The notes: a model not told the origin generated them from the letters alone. A stretch of DNA of 64,000 bases from Betaproteobacteria bacterium (GCA_016125475.1 WGLR01000013.1:1-64000), one strand, 5' to 3'. Positions 45,893 to 55,127 are shown, counted from the stretch's first letter. Program-made: numbers and translations.

Positions 45893-46963
45893 ATGGATCA
45901 CGCCCTTTCGTTTGCGCCGCATCCGGCGCGTGCGCCGGCGCCGGCCTCGCGCCGCCCGGTCGCCTTCTGGTTGTTCGTCTGCTGTGCCCTCGTGTTCGTG
46001 ATGGTCGTGGTCGGCGGTGTGACGCGCCTCACTCGGTCGGGGCTCTCCATCGTCGAATGGCAACCGGTCGTCGGCACCCTGCCGCCGCTCTCGCATGCGG
46101 AATGGGAGGACATGTTCGCGAAATACCGCCAGACACCCGAATACCTCAAGGTGAACGAGGGCATGACGCTCTCCGATTTCAAGGGCATCTTCTGGTGGGA
46201 ATACATCCACCGCCTGCTCGGGCGCACGATCGGCATCGTGTTCTTCGTGCCGCTGCTGTGGTTCGCGCTGAAGCGACGCATCGAACGCGCCATGATTCCC
46301 CGGCTCGTCGGCATCTTCTGCCTCGGAGGCATCCAGGGAGCGATCGGGTGGTGGATGGTGAAGAGCGGCCTCGTGGACACGCCGCGCGTGAGTCACGTGC
46401 GTCTGGCCGTCCACCTCGGCACCGCGTTCCTGATCTTCGCTGCGATGTTCTGGACGGCGCTCGGACTGCTCGCACCGACCGGACCGTCCCGGCTCCCGCC
46501 CGACCGGCGGCGGCTGGCGCGACTGGCCTCGGCGCTGTGCGTGCTGATCTTCGTGATGGTGCTCTCCGGGGCGCTCGTCGCGGGGACGCGGGCCGGCCTC
46601 GCCTACAACACGTTCCCGCTCATGGACGGGCACTGGATCCCGCCCGGGCTCGGCGCGCTGCAGCCGTGGTGGGACAACGTGTTCCACAACATCACGACGG
46701 TGCAGTTCGATCACCGGCTGATCGCCTGGACGCTGTTCTTCCTGATCCCGGGCTTCTGGCTGCTGTCGCGCCGGGTCGAACTCCCGCCGGCCGCACGACT
46801 GCCGGTCAACCTGCTCCTCGTGATGCTCGCCGTGCAGATCACGCTCGGCATCTCCACGCTGCTGCTGCACGTGCCCGTCGCGCTCGGTGCCGCTCACCAG
46901 GGCGGTGCACTCGTGCTGTTCGCGCTCGCGCTCTGGACGGCGCACGCCCTGCGACACCGCTGA
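45893..46963 (+). CDS. ctaA: Heme A synthase (COX15/CtaA family)
   Basis: The 356-residue protein has about eight membrane helices. GGVTRLTRSGLSIVEWQPVVGTLPP, FWWEYIHRLLGR, RLAVHLGTAFLIF, FDHRLIAWT and GAAHQGGALVL give the conserved histidines of COX15-type enzymes in order. It oxidises the C8 methyl of heme O to make heme A for cytochrome aa3 oxidase. No cox or ctaB gene is in the window, so the rest of the pathway lies elsewhere. It diverges from the acyltransferase fusion gene. Confidence 0.95.
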   Translation: MDHALSFAPHPARAPAPASRRPVAFWLFVCCALVFVMVVVGGVTRLTRSGLSIVEWQPVVGTLPPLSHAEWEDMFAKYRQTPEYLKVNEGMTLSDFKGIFWWEYIHRLLGRTIGIVFFVPLLWFALKRRIERAMIPRLVGIFCLGGIQGAIGWWMVKSGLVDTPRVSHVRLAVHLGTAFLIFAAMFWTALGLLAPTGPSRLPPDRRRLARLASALCVLIFVMVLSGALVAGTRAGLAYNTFPLMDGHWIPPGLGALQPWWDNVFHNITTVQFDHRLIAWTLFFLIPGFWLLSRRVELPPAARLPVNLLLVMLAVQITLGISTLLLHVPVALGAAHQGGALVLFALALWTAHALRHR

Positions 46964-47022
46964 GGCGGCGCACGGCATGGCCGGGGTCGCAGCGGAGACG
47001 ATCCGACGTACCCGCCTTCCGG

Positions 47023-47412
47023 TCAGGTCCTGACGTCCGCCCCCCGTGCGACCAGCAGTTCGCGCAGGATGAACCGGTGGCACCGGTTCTCGTTCGCGCA
47101 GTAGCAGCCGACCGCGAAGTCCGTCTGGCGGGACAGCGCCGCGAGGGTGTCCAGCAGGTGCGCAGCGTCGGGTGACTTCATCTCGGCCCGGTAACGCCGC
47201 GCGAACGCGGCCCATGCGCGGTCGTCGTCGTCGGACGGTACGGTCTTGAGCAGCGCCTCGCTCGGCGCGAGGTTGGGCAGCCAGACGTCGTAGAGGTCGC
47301 GGGCCGCGTATTCCGTCCTGGGCACGCCGCGTGGCGGACGACGCACCGTGCCGATGCGCAGGCCTTCGTCCGGGGCGCGGGGCGAGCCGAGCCTGACGAT
47401 CGATATCGACAT
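47023..47412 (-). CDS. DUF488 family protein
   Basis: ATG 47412 is preceded by GGGAGGAA and gives 129 residues. The conserved DUF488 end is clear: GCYCANENRCHRFILRELL, and YDVWLPNLAPSEALL and RRYRAEM are also typical. The conserved Cys, Glu and His may bind metal or act in catalysis; the biochemical role of the family is unknown. It follows the PaaI-type thioesterase gene by 77 bases on the same strand. Confidence 0.88.
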   Translation of the reverse strand: MSISIVRLGSPRAPDEGLRIGTVRRPPRGVPRTEYAARDLYDVWLPNLAPSEALLKTVPSDDDDRAWAAFARRYRAEMKSPDAAHLLDTLAALSRQTDFAVGCYCANENRCHRFILRELLVARGADVRT

Positions 47413-47489
47413 GTCCGTTTCCTCCCTGTCCGGATCGATTGCCGGTGAATCGTACGCCTCGGTAGCCTGCGGCGGCAGTCCGCGACGTC

Positions 47490-47981
47490 TCACCGATCCT
47501 CGGGCCGGATCACGAAGATCGTCGACGTGCCGTGCGCGAGCAGCTTGCCGTCGGGGCCGGTCAGTCGCCCTTCCGACGTCATGATCCGCCGGCCGTGCGA
47601 GACGACGCGGCCCTCCGCCCGCACCGTCCCGGTGTCGACCGAGATCGGCCGGCAGAGGTTCGCCTTCAGTTCGATGGTCGTGTGGCCGAGCCCCGCCTTC
47701 AGCGCCGAGAAGCAGGCTGCGCCGCAGGCGCTGTCGAGCAGCGTGAGCGCCCAGCCGCCATGCACCGAACCGATGATGTTGAGCAGATGCGGCCCCGGGT
47801 CGCCTTCGAACGCGACGAAACCGTCGCCCACCTCGACGAGCCGGAAGGAGTTCGTCGCGCCCATGCCGGCCTGAGGGAGTTCGCCGGACACGATGGCCTC
47901 GAGAATCTCGCGACCGGAGCGGCGGGCGGTGTCGGGCGTCACCGCGAAGTCCGGTGCGAGGGCATCGGGTGGCCTGGTCAT
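47490..47981 (-). CDS. PaaI-family hotdog-fold thioesterase
   Basis: The 163-residue protein has the hotdog signature NIIGSVHGGWALTLLDSACGAAC with the catalytic HGG(W) region and TTIELKANLCRPI, SHGRRIMTSEGRL. These match PaaI-type acyl-CoA thioesterases with preference for aromatic or short acyl groups. It sits apart from a paa cluster, so its substrate is unknown; likely a housekeeping acyl-CoA scavenger. It is transcribed together with the DUF488 gene. Confidence 0.9.
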   Translation of the reverse strand: MTRPPDALAPDFAVTPDTARRSGREILEAIVSGELPQAGMGATNSFRLVEVGDGFVAFEGDPGPHLLNIIGSVHGGWALTLLDSACGAACFSALKAGLGHTTIELKANLCRPISVDTGTVRAEGRVVSHGRRIMTSEGRLTGPDGKLLAHGTSTIFVIRPEDR

Positions 47982-48596
47982 CGGCCGGTACCACTCGCGG
48001 GCGCGGCAGCGGTCCGCCTCGTGGCAGTCACGCCCGGGTAGCGGCAGTCGCGCGCGTGCCGGGCCTTCGGCGGGTGAATCGAGGAATGTTTCGAGAGGTC
48101 CTTCAGGGTCATCGGGGGCTCCACGTGCGTCGGGCGTCTCACCGGACGGCAGCGGTCGCGCCGCATCGGCGTGCGGGGTCGGGGGTTGCAGTCGTCCGCG
48201 CAGGCGACGGCCGGGTCCTGACGGACAGGCGCGGCATCGAAGTCACCACGACACACGCAGACAGCCTCCGCCCGGTCGTTGCGTCGCGTCCCACGTCCGG
48301 CTGGTGTTCGGGAAGAGTCTACAGGCGCATCCCGGTGTCGTTAAGCCGCGTTCGCGGCACACGATCCACGACGGTACGCACACCTTTGTACCACCCCCTG
48401 CGTCCCGGCGACCACGCCATGAAAGGACTGCCCCGGGTCCTGTTTCCGGCCGCGCGCGGCCCTGCCTTCGGCACCCGTGACCCCCGACGGCAGCGGGATC
48501 GATCTTCCGGCGCGCGATGTGACCGGATGTGCCCGTGGCTCATCTGGTGAGCCAGCGGCCTGCGCAGAATGCGGTCGTCACAGGAGGGACGAGCGC
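47982..48596. other. Divergent intergenic region, 615 bases, no gene seen
   Basis: This is the longest gap without a supported gene. Open frames exist in several phases but lack ribosome sites, and their predicted proteins are rich in Arg, Pro and Ala as expected of shadows in GC-rich DNA. A more AT-like patch near 48310-48350 and one near 48360-48395 could carry the mrfA-like promoter. No repeat or structured RNA was recognised. Confidence 0.5.
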
Positions 48597-51059
48597 ATGG
48601 ATCTTTCCGTTGCCGGGGGCGGCGACCTGTTTTGCGAACTGGCGGGCGATGCCGATTTCCATCCGCGCCGGCGCGACGCCGACGCGCTCGCGGACGGCCT
48701 GAAGCGCCGCTATCGCGACCGGATCGTTGCCGAGCTGGTGGTACCCGCCCGCGCGGCGCGGCACGCGGACTTTCCCCCGGGTCTCGATCCCTGTCTCGTG
48801 GGCGCCCTGCGCGAGCGCGGCGTGACCCGGCCCTACAGTCACCAGCGCGAGTGCTGGGACCACGTTGCCGCGGGCCGGCACGTGGTGGTCGTGACGCCCA
48901 CGGCCTCGGGCAAGACCCTCTGCTACAACGTTCCGGTGATGCAGGCTGCCCTGAGCCGACAGGGCAAGGCCCTGTACCTGTTCCCGACCAAGGCGCTCTC
49001 GCAGGACCAGGTCGCCGAGATCCTCGAACTGAATGCCGCCGGCAATCTCGGCATCCGTGCGATGACCTTCGACGGCGATACGCCCGGGGATGCCCGCCGC
49101 GCCGTCCGGACGCACGGGGACATCGTCGTGTCCAACCCGGACATGCTGCACCAGGGCATCCTGCCGCATCACACGAAGTGGGCGCAGTTCTTCGAGAACC
49201 TGCGGTTCGTGGTCATCGACGAGATGCACACGTACCGTGGCGTGTTCGGCTCGCACATGGCCAACCTCGTGCGCCGCTTTCGCCGCATCGCGAAGTTCTA
49301 CGGCGCCTCGCCCCGTTTCATTCTCTGTTCGGCGACCATCGCCAATCCGCAGGAACTCGCGGAGCGCCTGCTGGGCGAACCCGTGGCGGCGGTCACGGAA
49401 TCCGGTGCGCCGCAGGGGCGCAGGCAGCTTCTCGTCTGGAATCCTCCCGTGGTCAATCCGGATCTCGGGTTGCGCGCCTCGGCACGCTCGCAGTCGACAC
49501 GGATCGCGCGCGCCGCGGTGGAGACGGGGCTCAAGACGATCGTGTTCGCGAACTCTCGGCTCGAGGTCGAGGTGCTCACGAAGTACCTGAAGGACACGTT
49601 CGATCACGACCCGCGCCAGCCCTCGAGGGTCGCCTCGTACCGGGGCGGGTACCTGCCGACGGAACGACGCGACAAGGAGCGCCGGCTCCGGGCCGGCCGG
49701 ATCGACTGCGTGGTGTCCACGTCTGCGCTCGAACTCGGCGTGGACATCGGGGCACTCGACGTCTGCGTGCTGAACGGCTACCCGGGCACCATCGCCGCGG
49801 CCCTGCAGCGCATCGGCCGGGCCGGCCGGCGGCAGCGGACGGCGCTCGGAGTGCTCGTCTGCACGAGCGACCTGCTCGATCAGTATCTCGCCCACAATCC
49901 GGAATTCTTCCTCGGCGCGAGCCCGGAGCACGCGCGGATCGACCCCGACCAGCTCCTGATCCTCATGGACCACGTGCGGTGCGCCGCCTTCGAGCTGCCG
50001 TTCGACGAGGGTGAGACCTTCGGCAGTCTCGATGTCGGGGAGGCCCTGGACTACCTCCGCGAGCAGGGTGTGCTCCATCGCGAGGGCGCACGCTGGCACT
50101 GGATCGCGGACAGCTACCCCGCGAACGCCGTGAGTCTGCGGTCCATCGCGGAGGGCAACTTCCTCGTCGTCGACGTGACCGGCGGGGGCAAGAACGTCAT
50201 CGCCGAGGTCGACTACTCGTCGGCGGCCGTCACGCTGTACGAGGGCGCGATCTACCTGATCCAGGCGTCGCCGTGGCAGGTGGAGAAGCTCGACTGGGTT
50301 GGGCGCAAGGCCTATGTGCGCCGGGTCTCGGCGGACTATTACACCGACGCCATCGATTACACGAAGCTCAAGGTGCTCGACGAATTCGAGCAGGACGCTC
50401 ACGGGAACGGGTTCTGTGGCCAGGGCGAGGTCCACGTCGTGCGCCGGGTCGCGGGCTACAAGAAGATCCGCTACTACACCCACGAGAACGTGGGCTACGG
50501 CAACGTCAATCTGCCGGATCAGGAAATGCACACGACCGCCGTGTGGTGGGAGCTCCATCCCGAGGCCCTGGCGCGGGCATTCGGCAGCCGTTTCGAGGCG
50601 CTCGACGGCTTCCTCGGCGCTGCGTACGCGCTGCATCACGTGGCGGCGCTGCTGAGTCTCGCGGAGCTGCGGGACATCGGACGGTCGGTCGGTGACGGCG
50701 AGGCAGGCTGGTCGGCCGTGCTGGACGCGAACGGGCGGCCGGCCGCGAGAACGATCGACGGCCGGACCGTCGACGTCGCTGCGGCGCATCTGCCCTTCAG
50801 GCCCGCCGTGCACCTCTACGACAACTACCCGGGCGGCATCGGCATCAGTGCACCACTCTTCGAGCTGCGGACGCAGGTGGTCGCGCACGCGACCGCACTC
50901 GTCGACCGGTGTGCGTGCGCGCACGGGTGCCCGGCCTGCATCGGACCGGTCCTGCCGCCCGATGCGCGCGCCCCCCATTCGCCGAAAGTGGCGGCGCTGC
51001 GCGTGCTGGGGCTCATGGACCGGGCCGGCGCGCACGAGTCGTCCGTGCCCGTACAGTGA
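48597..51059 (+). CDS. mrfA: MrfA-like DEAD/DEAH-box helicase with DUF1998 zinc domain
   Basis: ATG 48597, with AGGAGGG at 48582-48588, gives 820 residues; an upstream in-frame start lacks a ribosome site. Helicase motifs are TPTASGKTLCY (Walker A), VIDEMHTYRG (DEAH variant), CSATIANP and QRIGRAGRR. HLYDNYPGGIGISAPLFE and the zinc set CACAHGCPACIGP at the C-terminus mark the DUF1998/Hrq1 family. B. subtilis MrfA (YprA) acts with the exonuclease MrfB in repair of mitomycin C adducts. The next gene encodes an MrfB-like exonuclease, so the pair probably serves the same repair route here. Confidence 0.9.
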   Translation: MDLSVAGGGDLFCELAGDADFHPRRRDADALADGLKRRYRDRIVAELVVPARAARHADFPPGLDPCLVGALRERGVTRPYSHQRECWDHVAAGRHVVVVTPTASGKTLCYNVPVMQAALSRQGKALYLFPTKALSQDQVAEILELNAAGNLGIRAMTFDGDTPGDARRAVRTHGDIVVSNPDMLHQGILPHHTKWAQFFENLRFVVIDEMHTYRGVFGSHMANLVRRFRRIAKFYGASPRFILCSATIANPQELAERLLGEPVAAVTESGAPQGRRQLLVWNPPVVNPDLGLRASARSQSTRIARAAVETGLKTIVFANSRLEVEVLTKYLKDTFDHDPRQPSRVASYRGGYLPTERRDKERRLRAGRIDCVVSTSALELGVDIGALDVCVLNGYPGTIAAALQRIGRAGRRQRTALGVLVCTSDLLDQYLAHNPEFFLGASPEHARIDPDQLLILMDHVRCAAFELPFDEGETFGSLDVGEALDYLREQGVLHREGARWHWIADSYPANAVSLRSIAEGNFLVVDVTGGGKNVIAEVDYSSAAVTLYEGAIYLIQASPWQVEKLDWVGRKAYVRRVSADYYTDAIDYTKLKVLDEFEQDAHGNGFCGQGEVHVVRRVAGYKKIRYYTHENVGYGNVNLPDQEMHTTAVWWELHPEALARAFGSRFEALDGFLGAAYALHHVAALLSLAELRDIGRSVGDGEAGWSAVLDANGRPAARTIDGRTVDVAAAHLPFRPAVHLYDNYPGGIGISAPLFELRTQVVAHATALVDRCACAHGCPACIGPVLPPDARAPHSPKVAALRVLGLMDRAGAHESSVPVQ

Positions 51060-51066
51060 CACCGTG

Positions 51067-52014
51067 ATGCTGCGAGCGCGACTGGATGCATTGCGCCGCG
51101 ATGCCGGCGCGAGAGACGTCGCTCGTCTGGCTGTCGCCGTCACGGCGCCGGACGGCGACGGGACAGAAACCGGTGTCTCCGATGCCCCGGATGTCCGGGC
51201 ACCCCTGCCGCAGGGACGGCTCGCGCAGCGCCTCGACCGAATGACGCGGGCCCGCACGTCGTCGCGGTCCCGTGGCCTGGACGAACTGATTCGCCTGACC
51301 GGGGCCGTCGCCCGCGGCGACGGCCTGCTGACCGTGGAGACGCGCATCACGCTGCCGTTCCGGCATGGCCGTGTCGTGATCGGGGCCGAATTCGCGCGCG
51401 ACGTCTGTCTGCCGCTCCGGTGCGGCGACCACGTGCGCATGCCAGCCGGGGATCTGCTCTTTCTCGACACCGAGACGTCGGGGCTCGCGGGCGGCACGGG
51501 CACGTTCGTGTTCCTGCTCGGGCTCGCGCGTTTTCGGGCCGGAGCGGAACTCGTCGTGCAGCAGTTCCTCGTGACACGATTCGGCGCCGAGACCGGGATG
51601 CTCGGCGCCCTGCGCGATGCGCTCGGCGAGACGCGCTGTGTCGTGACGTTCAACGGGAAGTCGTTCGACGTGCCGCTGCTGCGTACGCGTTGCGCGCTCC
51701 TGCGCGAGCCGGACCCGTTCACGGCCCACATGCATTGCGACCTGCTGCACGCCACGCGGCGATTGCTCCGGGACGGCTGGCCCGACTGCAGGTTGCGCAC
51801 GACCGAGATCCACGCCCTCGGATTCGACCGCATCGACGACCTGCCGGGGGCGGAAGTGCCCGCCGCCTGGCACCGGTGGCTCACGCACGCGGACGTGGGA
51901 TCCGTGCCCCGCATTCTCGAGCACAACCGTGACGACCTCGTCTCGCTCGCGGCGCTGACCGCACTGCTCAATTCCTGCGAAGCCGGTACACCGCTGTTCA
52001 GGCTGCCGGCCTGA
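51067..52014 (+). CDS. mrfB: MrfB-like DEDDh 3'-5' exonuclease
   Basis: ATG 51067 (or GTG 51064) lies seven bases after the helicase stop and gives 315 residues. Residues 1-120 are Arg/Ala-rich and unassigned. The RNase H-like exonuclease domain starts at LLFLDTETSGLAGG (Asp and Glu of DEDD) and continues with VTFNGKSFDVPLL and HNRDDLVSLAAL (His and the last Asp), the DEDDh layout of B. subtilis MrfB (YprB). The B. subtilis protein is about 100 residues longer and carries C-terminal TPRs, which are absent here. Co-expression with the MrfA-like helicase is likely. Confidence 0.88.
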   Translation: MLRARLDALRRDAGARDVARLAVAVTAPDGDGTETGVSDAPDVRAPLPQGRLAQRLDRMTRARTSSRSRGLDELIRLTGAVARGDGLLTVETRITLPFRHGRVVIGAEFARDVCLPLRCGDHVRMPAGDLLFLDTETSGLAGGTGTFVFLLGLARFRAGAELVVQQFLVTRFGAETGMLGALRDALGETRCVVTFNGKSFDVPLLRTRCALLREPDPFTAHMHCDLLHATRRLLRDGWPDCRLRTTEIHALGFDRIDDLPGAEVPAAWHRWLTHADVGSVPRILEHNRDDLVSLAALTALLNSCEAGTPLFRLPA

Positions 52015-52033
52015 GCCGGCGGTGCTCGTTCGG

Positions 52034-52111
52034 GGCTCCTCGTTCCCGATGCCGCCGGCATGGTCCGTTGCTCGAGGCTCCTGGTTCCGGATGCCGCCGG
52101 GATGGTCCGTT
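52034..52111. repeat. Imperfect 42-base tandem duplication in the gap before the phosphoesterase gene
   Basis: Two 36-base units (52034-52069 and 52076-52111) start GGCTCCT and GGCTCCTGG, share GATGCCGCCGG and end ATGGTCCGTT. They differ at three positions, all C in one and G in the other. No gene covers them, and it could be a remnant of a dispersed intergenic repeat. Confidence 0.7.
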
Positions 52112-52253
52112 CGGACTGCAAATTCGTTCCGTCGAACGCATCCGTGCTTAACCGGCGCAGCGCATCCTCGGCAACTGCTCCGGGTGCCAGGTGTGACGTT
52201 GCCGGTCCAGGCGCTCGACCACTCCAACCAGACATACAAGAGACGGGACAACC

Positions 52254-53300
52254 ATGCGCAAATCCATCCTGGCAATCGCGTCGTTCGCCTTCGCGGCGAC
52301 CGTGTTCCACGCTGCGGCCGACGACGACCATCACCGGCACTCCGCTCCCCGCGGCGACGGACTCTCGTTCGCACTGATCGGCGACGTACCCTACGGCCTC
52401 GCGGAAGAGGTTCAGTTCGACAACGTCATCGCGGACGTGAACCGCTCGCGGGCCGTGCGTGTCGTGGTGCACACCGGGGACGTGAAGAAGGGCTCCGAGC
52501 GGTGCGACGACGCCGTCTTCCTGCGGCGGTTCGAGCAGTTCCAGAAGTTCGACGATGCGTTCATCGTGACGCCCGGCGACAACGACTGGACCGACTGTCA
52601 TCGCAGCAACAACGGCGGTTACGTGCCGACCGAGCGCCTCGCCAGGTTCCGCGAGATCTTCTATCCCGATCCGCGGCGCACGACGGGCGGGCGGCCGATC
52701 CGCGTCGTGCCGCAGTCGACGATGCCCGGGTTCGAGCCATACGTCGAGAACGTGATGTGGCGTTTTGGCGGCACCACGATGGCGACCCTACACGTCGTCG
52801 GCAGCAACAACGACCTGGCGCCCTGGAACCAGATCGACCCCACCGACACCTACGAAACGCCCCGCGCGGACCGCATCGCCGAGTACGAGGGGCGCAAGGC
52901 TGCGGCGCTCGTGTGGATCGATCGCGTGTTCGACACGGCGGTCGCGACCCACAGTGCCGGCGTCATGATCGCGATGCAGGCCGATCCGAATCTCGACCTC
53001 CCGTCGACCGACCTGCAGCGTCGGGGCTTCAACGACGTCCTGGACCGGCTCGTGGTCCGTACCATCGCGTTCGGGAAGCCGGTGCTGCTCGCGCACGGCG
53101 ACAGCCACTACTACCGCGTGGACAAGCCCCTCGCCGGTCCCGTGCAGGGCGGTGGTTCGGCGATGCTCGAGAACTTCACGCGCGTGGAGAACTTCGGAAC
53201 GCCGAACGTGCACTGGGTGGAGGTGAAGGTGGATCGCCGTGATCCGAACGTGTTCACGATCGTTCCCCACATCATCGACGCGAACAGGTTCGCACGCTGA
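52254..53300 (+). CDS. Exported calcineurin-like metallophosphoesterase
   Basis: The 348-residue protein has a signal peptide (MRKSILAIASFAFAATVFHA, cleaved near HAAA) followed by a histidine-rich stretch (DDDHHRH). Metallophosphoesterase blocks are in order: ALIGDVPYG, VVHTGDVKKGSERC, VTPGDNDWTDC (in place of GNHD), and LLAHGDSHYYRVD (GHxH-like). Two metals would be bound by these residues. It is likely a periplasmic phosphatase or nucleotidase. A GC-rich hairpin follows. The neighbouring uronate dehydrogenase-like gene is 112 bases downstream but seems to have its own promoter. Confidence 0.85.
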   Translation: MRKSILAIASFAFAATVFHAAADDDHHRHSAPRGDGLSFALIGDVPYGLAEEVQFDNVIADVNRSRAVRVVVHTGDVKKGSERCDDAVFLRRFEQFQKFDDAFIVTPGDNDWTDCHRSNNGGYVPTERLARFREIFYPDPRRTTGGRPIRVVPQSTMPGFEPYVENVMWRFGGTTMATLHVVGSNNDLAPWNQIDPTDTYETPRADRIAEYEGRKAAALVWIDRVFDTAVATHSAGVMIAMQADPNLDLPSTDLQRRGFNDVLDRLVVRTIAFGKPVLLAHGDSHYYRVDKPLAGPVQGGGSAMLENFTRVENFGTPNVHWVEVKVDRRDPNVFTIVPHIIDANRFAR

Positions 53301-53309
53301 GTCTCCCCG

Positions 53310-53340
53310 GCGGCACGCGCTCCCGCGAGGCGCGTGCCGC
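53310..53340 (+). terminator. Strong hairpin after the phosphoesterase gene
   Basis: GCGGCACGCGC (53310-53320) pairs perfectly with GCGCGTGCCGC (53330-53340) around a nine-base loop and is followed by TTCTCC, a weak T-rich tail. It lies ten bases past the phosphoesterase stop and probably ends that transcript. Confidence 0.55.
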
Positions 53341-53412
53341 TTCTCCGCTGGCCGGCGCCGGCGATGTCATGGGGTATAGTGATCTACCCGTCATCGGCCC
53401 CGATCTCGCGCT

Positions 53413-54195
53413 ATGAAATCCATTCTCGTCACCGGCGCCGCCGGCCTCGTCGGCAACGTGCTGCGCGCGCAGCTCCGTGGCCAGTACCGCCTCGTCCTGC
53501 TGGATCGCGAGCCGGTCTCCGACGTCGGGGAGGGCGAGCGTGCCGTGCAGTGCGACATCCGCGACACGCCGGCCGTGATCTCCGCGATGGACGGCGTGGA
53601 CGCCGTCGTGCATCTCGCGGGACAGCCGACCGAGGCCGACTGGGAGACGATTCGCGACGCCAACATCGAAGGGTGCTATCAGGTCGTCGAGGCGGCCCGC
53701 CGGGTCGGCGTGCGTCGTTTCGTGTTCGCGTCGACGAATCACGTGATCGGCTACTACCCTCGCAGCCAGACCATCGACGAGACGTGCATGCCGCGCCCCG
53801 ACACGCGCTATGGCGTGTCCAAGGCGTTCGGCGAGGCACTGCTGCGTTACTACGCGGACAAGTTCGGCCTCACGGCGGTGTGTCTGCGCATCGGGACGGT
53901 TCGGTCTCCGGACGCTCCCGCGGAGTACCGGCACCTGTCCACGTGGCTCAGCCACGGGGATCTCGGCCGGCTCGTGCACTGCGCGATCGAGGCGGACGTG
54001 CACTACGAGATCGTCTACGGCGTTTCCCGCAACACGCGGCGGTGGTGGGAGGACGCCAGCGCTGCCCGAATCGGCTATGCGCCGGTGGACGACGCCGAGA
54101 CCTGGGCGGGCGAGTTCCCGGACGACGACCTCCGGGACGATCCCGTCGCCTCACGTTTCCAGGGCGGCGTCTTCTGCAGCTGGGATCGCGACTGA
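53413..54195 (+). CDS. NAD-dependent uronate dehydrogenase-like SDR enzyme
   Basis: The 260-residue extended short-chain dehydrogenase starts with ILVTGAAGLVGNVLR (NAD site). The catalytic Ser and Tyr/Lys are in FASTNHVIGYYPR and TRYGVSKAFGE. VVHLAGQPTEADWETI and the overall length match bacterial uronate dehydrogenases such as Udh, which oxidise D-glucuronate or D-galacturonate to the aldaric acid lactones. A TATAGT at 53375-53380 may be its -10. No other uronate catabolism gene is adjacent, so the substrate is inferred only from family resemblance. Confidence 0.85.
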   Translation: MKSILVTGAAGLVGNVLRAQLRGQYRLVLLDREPVSDVGEGERAVQCDIRDTPAVISAMDGVDAVVHLAGQPTEADWETIRDANIEGCYQVVEAARRVGVRRFVFASTNHVIGYYPRSQTIDETCMPRPDTRYGVSKAFGEALLRYYADKFGLTAVCLRIGTVRSPDAPAEYRHLSTWLSHGDLGRLVHCAIEADVHYEIVYGVSRNTRRWWEDASAARIGYAPVDDAETWAGEFPDDDLRDDPVASRFQGGVFCSWDRD

Positions 54196-54239
54196 ATCTC
54201 CGGCCCTGTGGGACCCCGGGCCGGTACCGGGGCCTCGCG

Positions 54240-55127
54240 TCACCGCGCGAGCCACTCGAGCAACGACGCCCAGTGCTCGTACAGGATGAAGTGTCCCTCC
54301 CCCTCGAAGTAACGGACTTCCGCATGGCGGATCCCGGTCGCAATCGCGCGCGTCGCCACGGGCGGAATGAGCCTATCGTCCAGGCCGTGCCACAACAGGA
54401 CGGGTGACCGGATCTGTCGCAGGTTCAACTGCCAGGGTCGCGTTTCGAGACGGAGGTCGCGCACGAGCGCGGCAGGCCCCTGGCGGAGGCTTTCCAGCAT
54501 GTCGCGCGCGAGCATCGCGCGCATCGCAGGGCGTGCGAGGACGGCACGGTCCAAGGGCGAGAGGCCGCGCGCCATGAAATCGATCAGCCGTTCGGGCCGC
54601 GCGCGCACCACTGGCAGGAACGCGTTCATGCCGGCCAGGAGCAGCGCGGGGCAGGCTCGTGCCGTCGCGAACACGAAGCGCGTGAACGCGTCCGGTTTGC
54701 CGGCGCGCATCGCTTCACGCGGCCCCACGCTGCTGACGACGGCGGCGCGGCGGATGCGTGTGCCGAGTTCACACGCGCAGGCGAGCGCGAACGGACCGCC
54801 TCCGGAGACGCCCACGACGGAGAACGTCGCGATGTCGAACTGATCCGCGACTTCCGCGACGTCCCGGGCCCACGTGGCGAGCGTGCGCGCGGGCGCCGGC
54901 GTGGATCGTCCGAATCCCGGGCGGTCGAGGTGGAGCATCCGCAGGTGCCGCGCGTTCGCGAGCCCCGGGTCGGGGTGCTGCTGGAGTCTCGAACCCGGGA
55001 GACCGTGGAACAGGAACACCGGCGCTCCCGCGAGGTCGCCCGTCTGGTCACACGCGATCCGTCTGCCGTCGCGCAGCTCCAGGATCCGGGTCACCGGTGA
55101 CCCGGTAGTCACGGCATCGCGGGACAC
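54240..55127 (-). CDS. Alpha/beta hydrolase
   Basis: The 295-residue protein has the usual order: oxyanion turn FHGLPGSRLQ, nucleophile GVSGGGPFALACA (Gly-x-Ser-x-Gly), acid WHGLDDRLIPP and catalytic His GEGHFILYEHW near the C-terminus. The start is GTG 55127; other GTG codons at residues 6 and 12 are possible. Substrate unknown; this subgroup is often annotated as a hydrolase of esters or haloalkanes without support. It converges with the Udh-like gene and sits downstream of the acyl-CoA ligase gene. Confidence 0.88.
   Translation of the reverse strand: MSRDAVTTGSPVTRILELRDGRRIACDQTGDLAGAPVFLFHGLPGSRLQQHPDPGLANARHLRMLHLDRPGFGRSTPAPARTLATWARDVAEVADQFDIATFSVVGVSGGGPFALACACELGTRIRRAAVVSSVGPREAMRAGKPDAFTRFVFATARACPALLLAGMNAFLPVVRARPERLIDFMARGLSPLDRAVLARPAMRAMLARDMLESLRQGPAALVRDLRLETRPWQLNLRQIRSPVLLWHGLDDRLIPPVATRAIATGIRHAEVRYFEGEGHFILYEHWASLLEWLAR

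Noticed and set aside
48540-52601. Long minus-strand open frame of about 1350 codons opposite the mrfA- and mrfB-like genes
   Set aside because: It is a shadow in GC-rich DNA; the plus strand holds complete helicase and exonuclease motifs in that interval.
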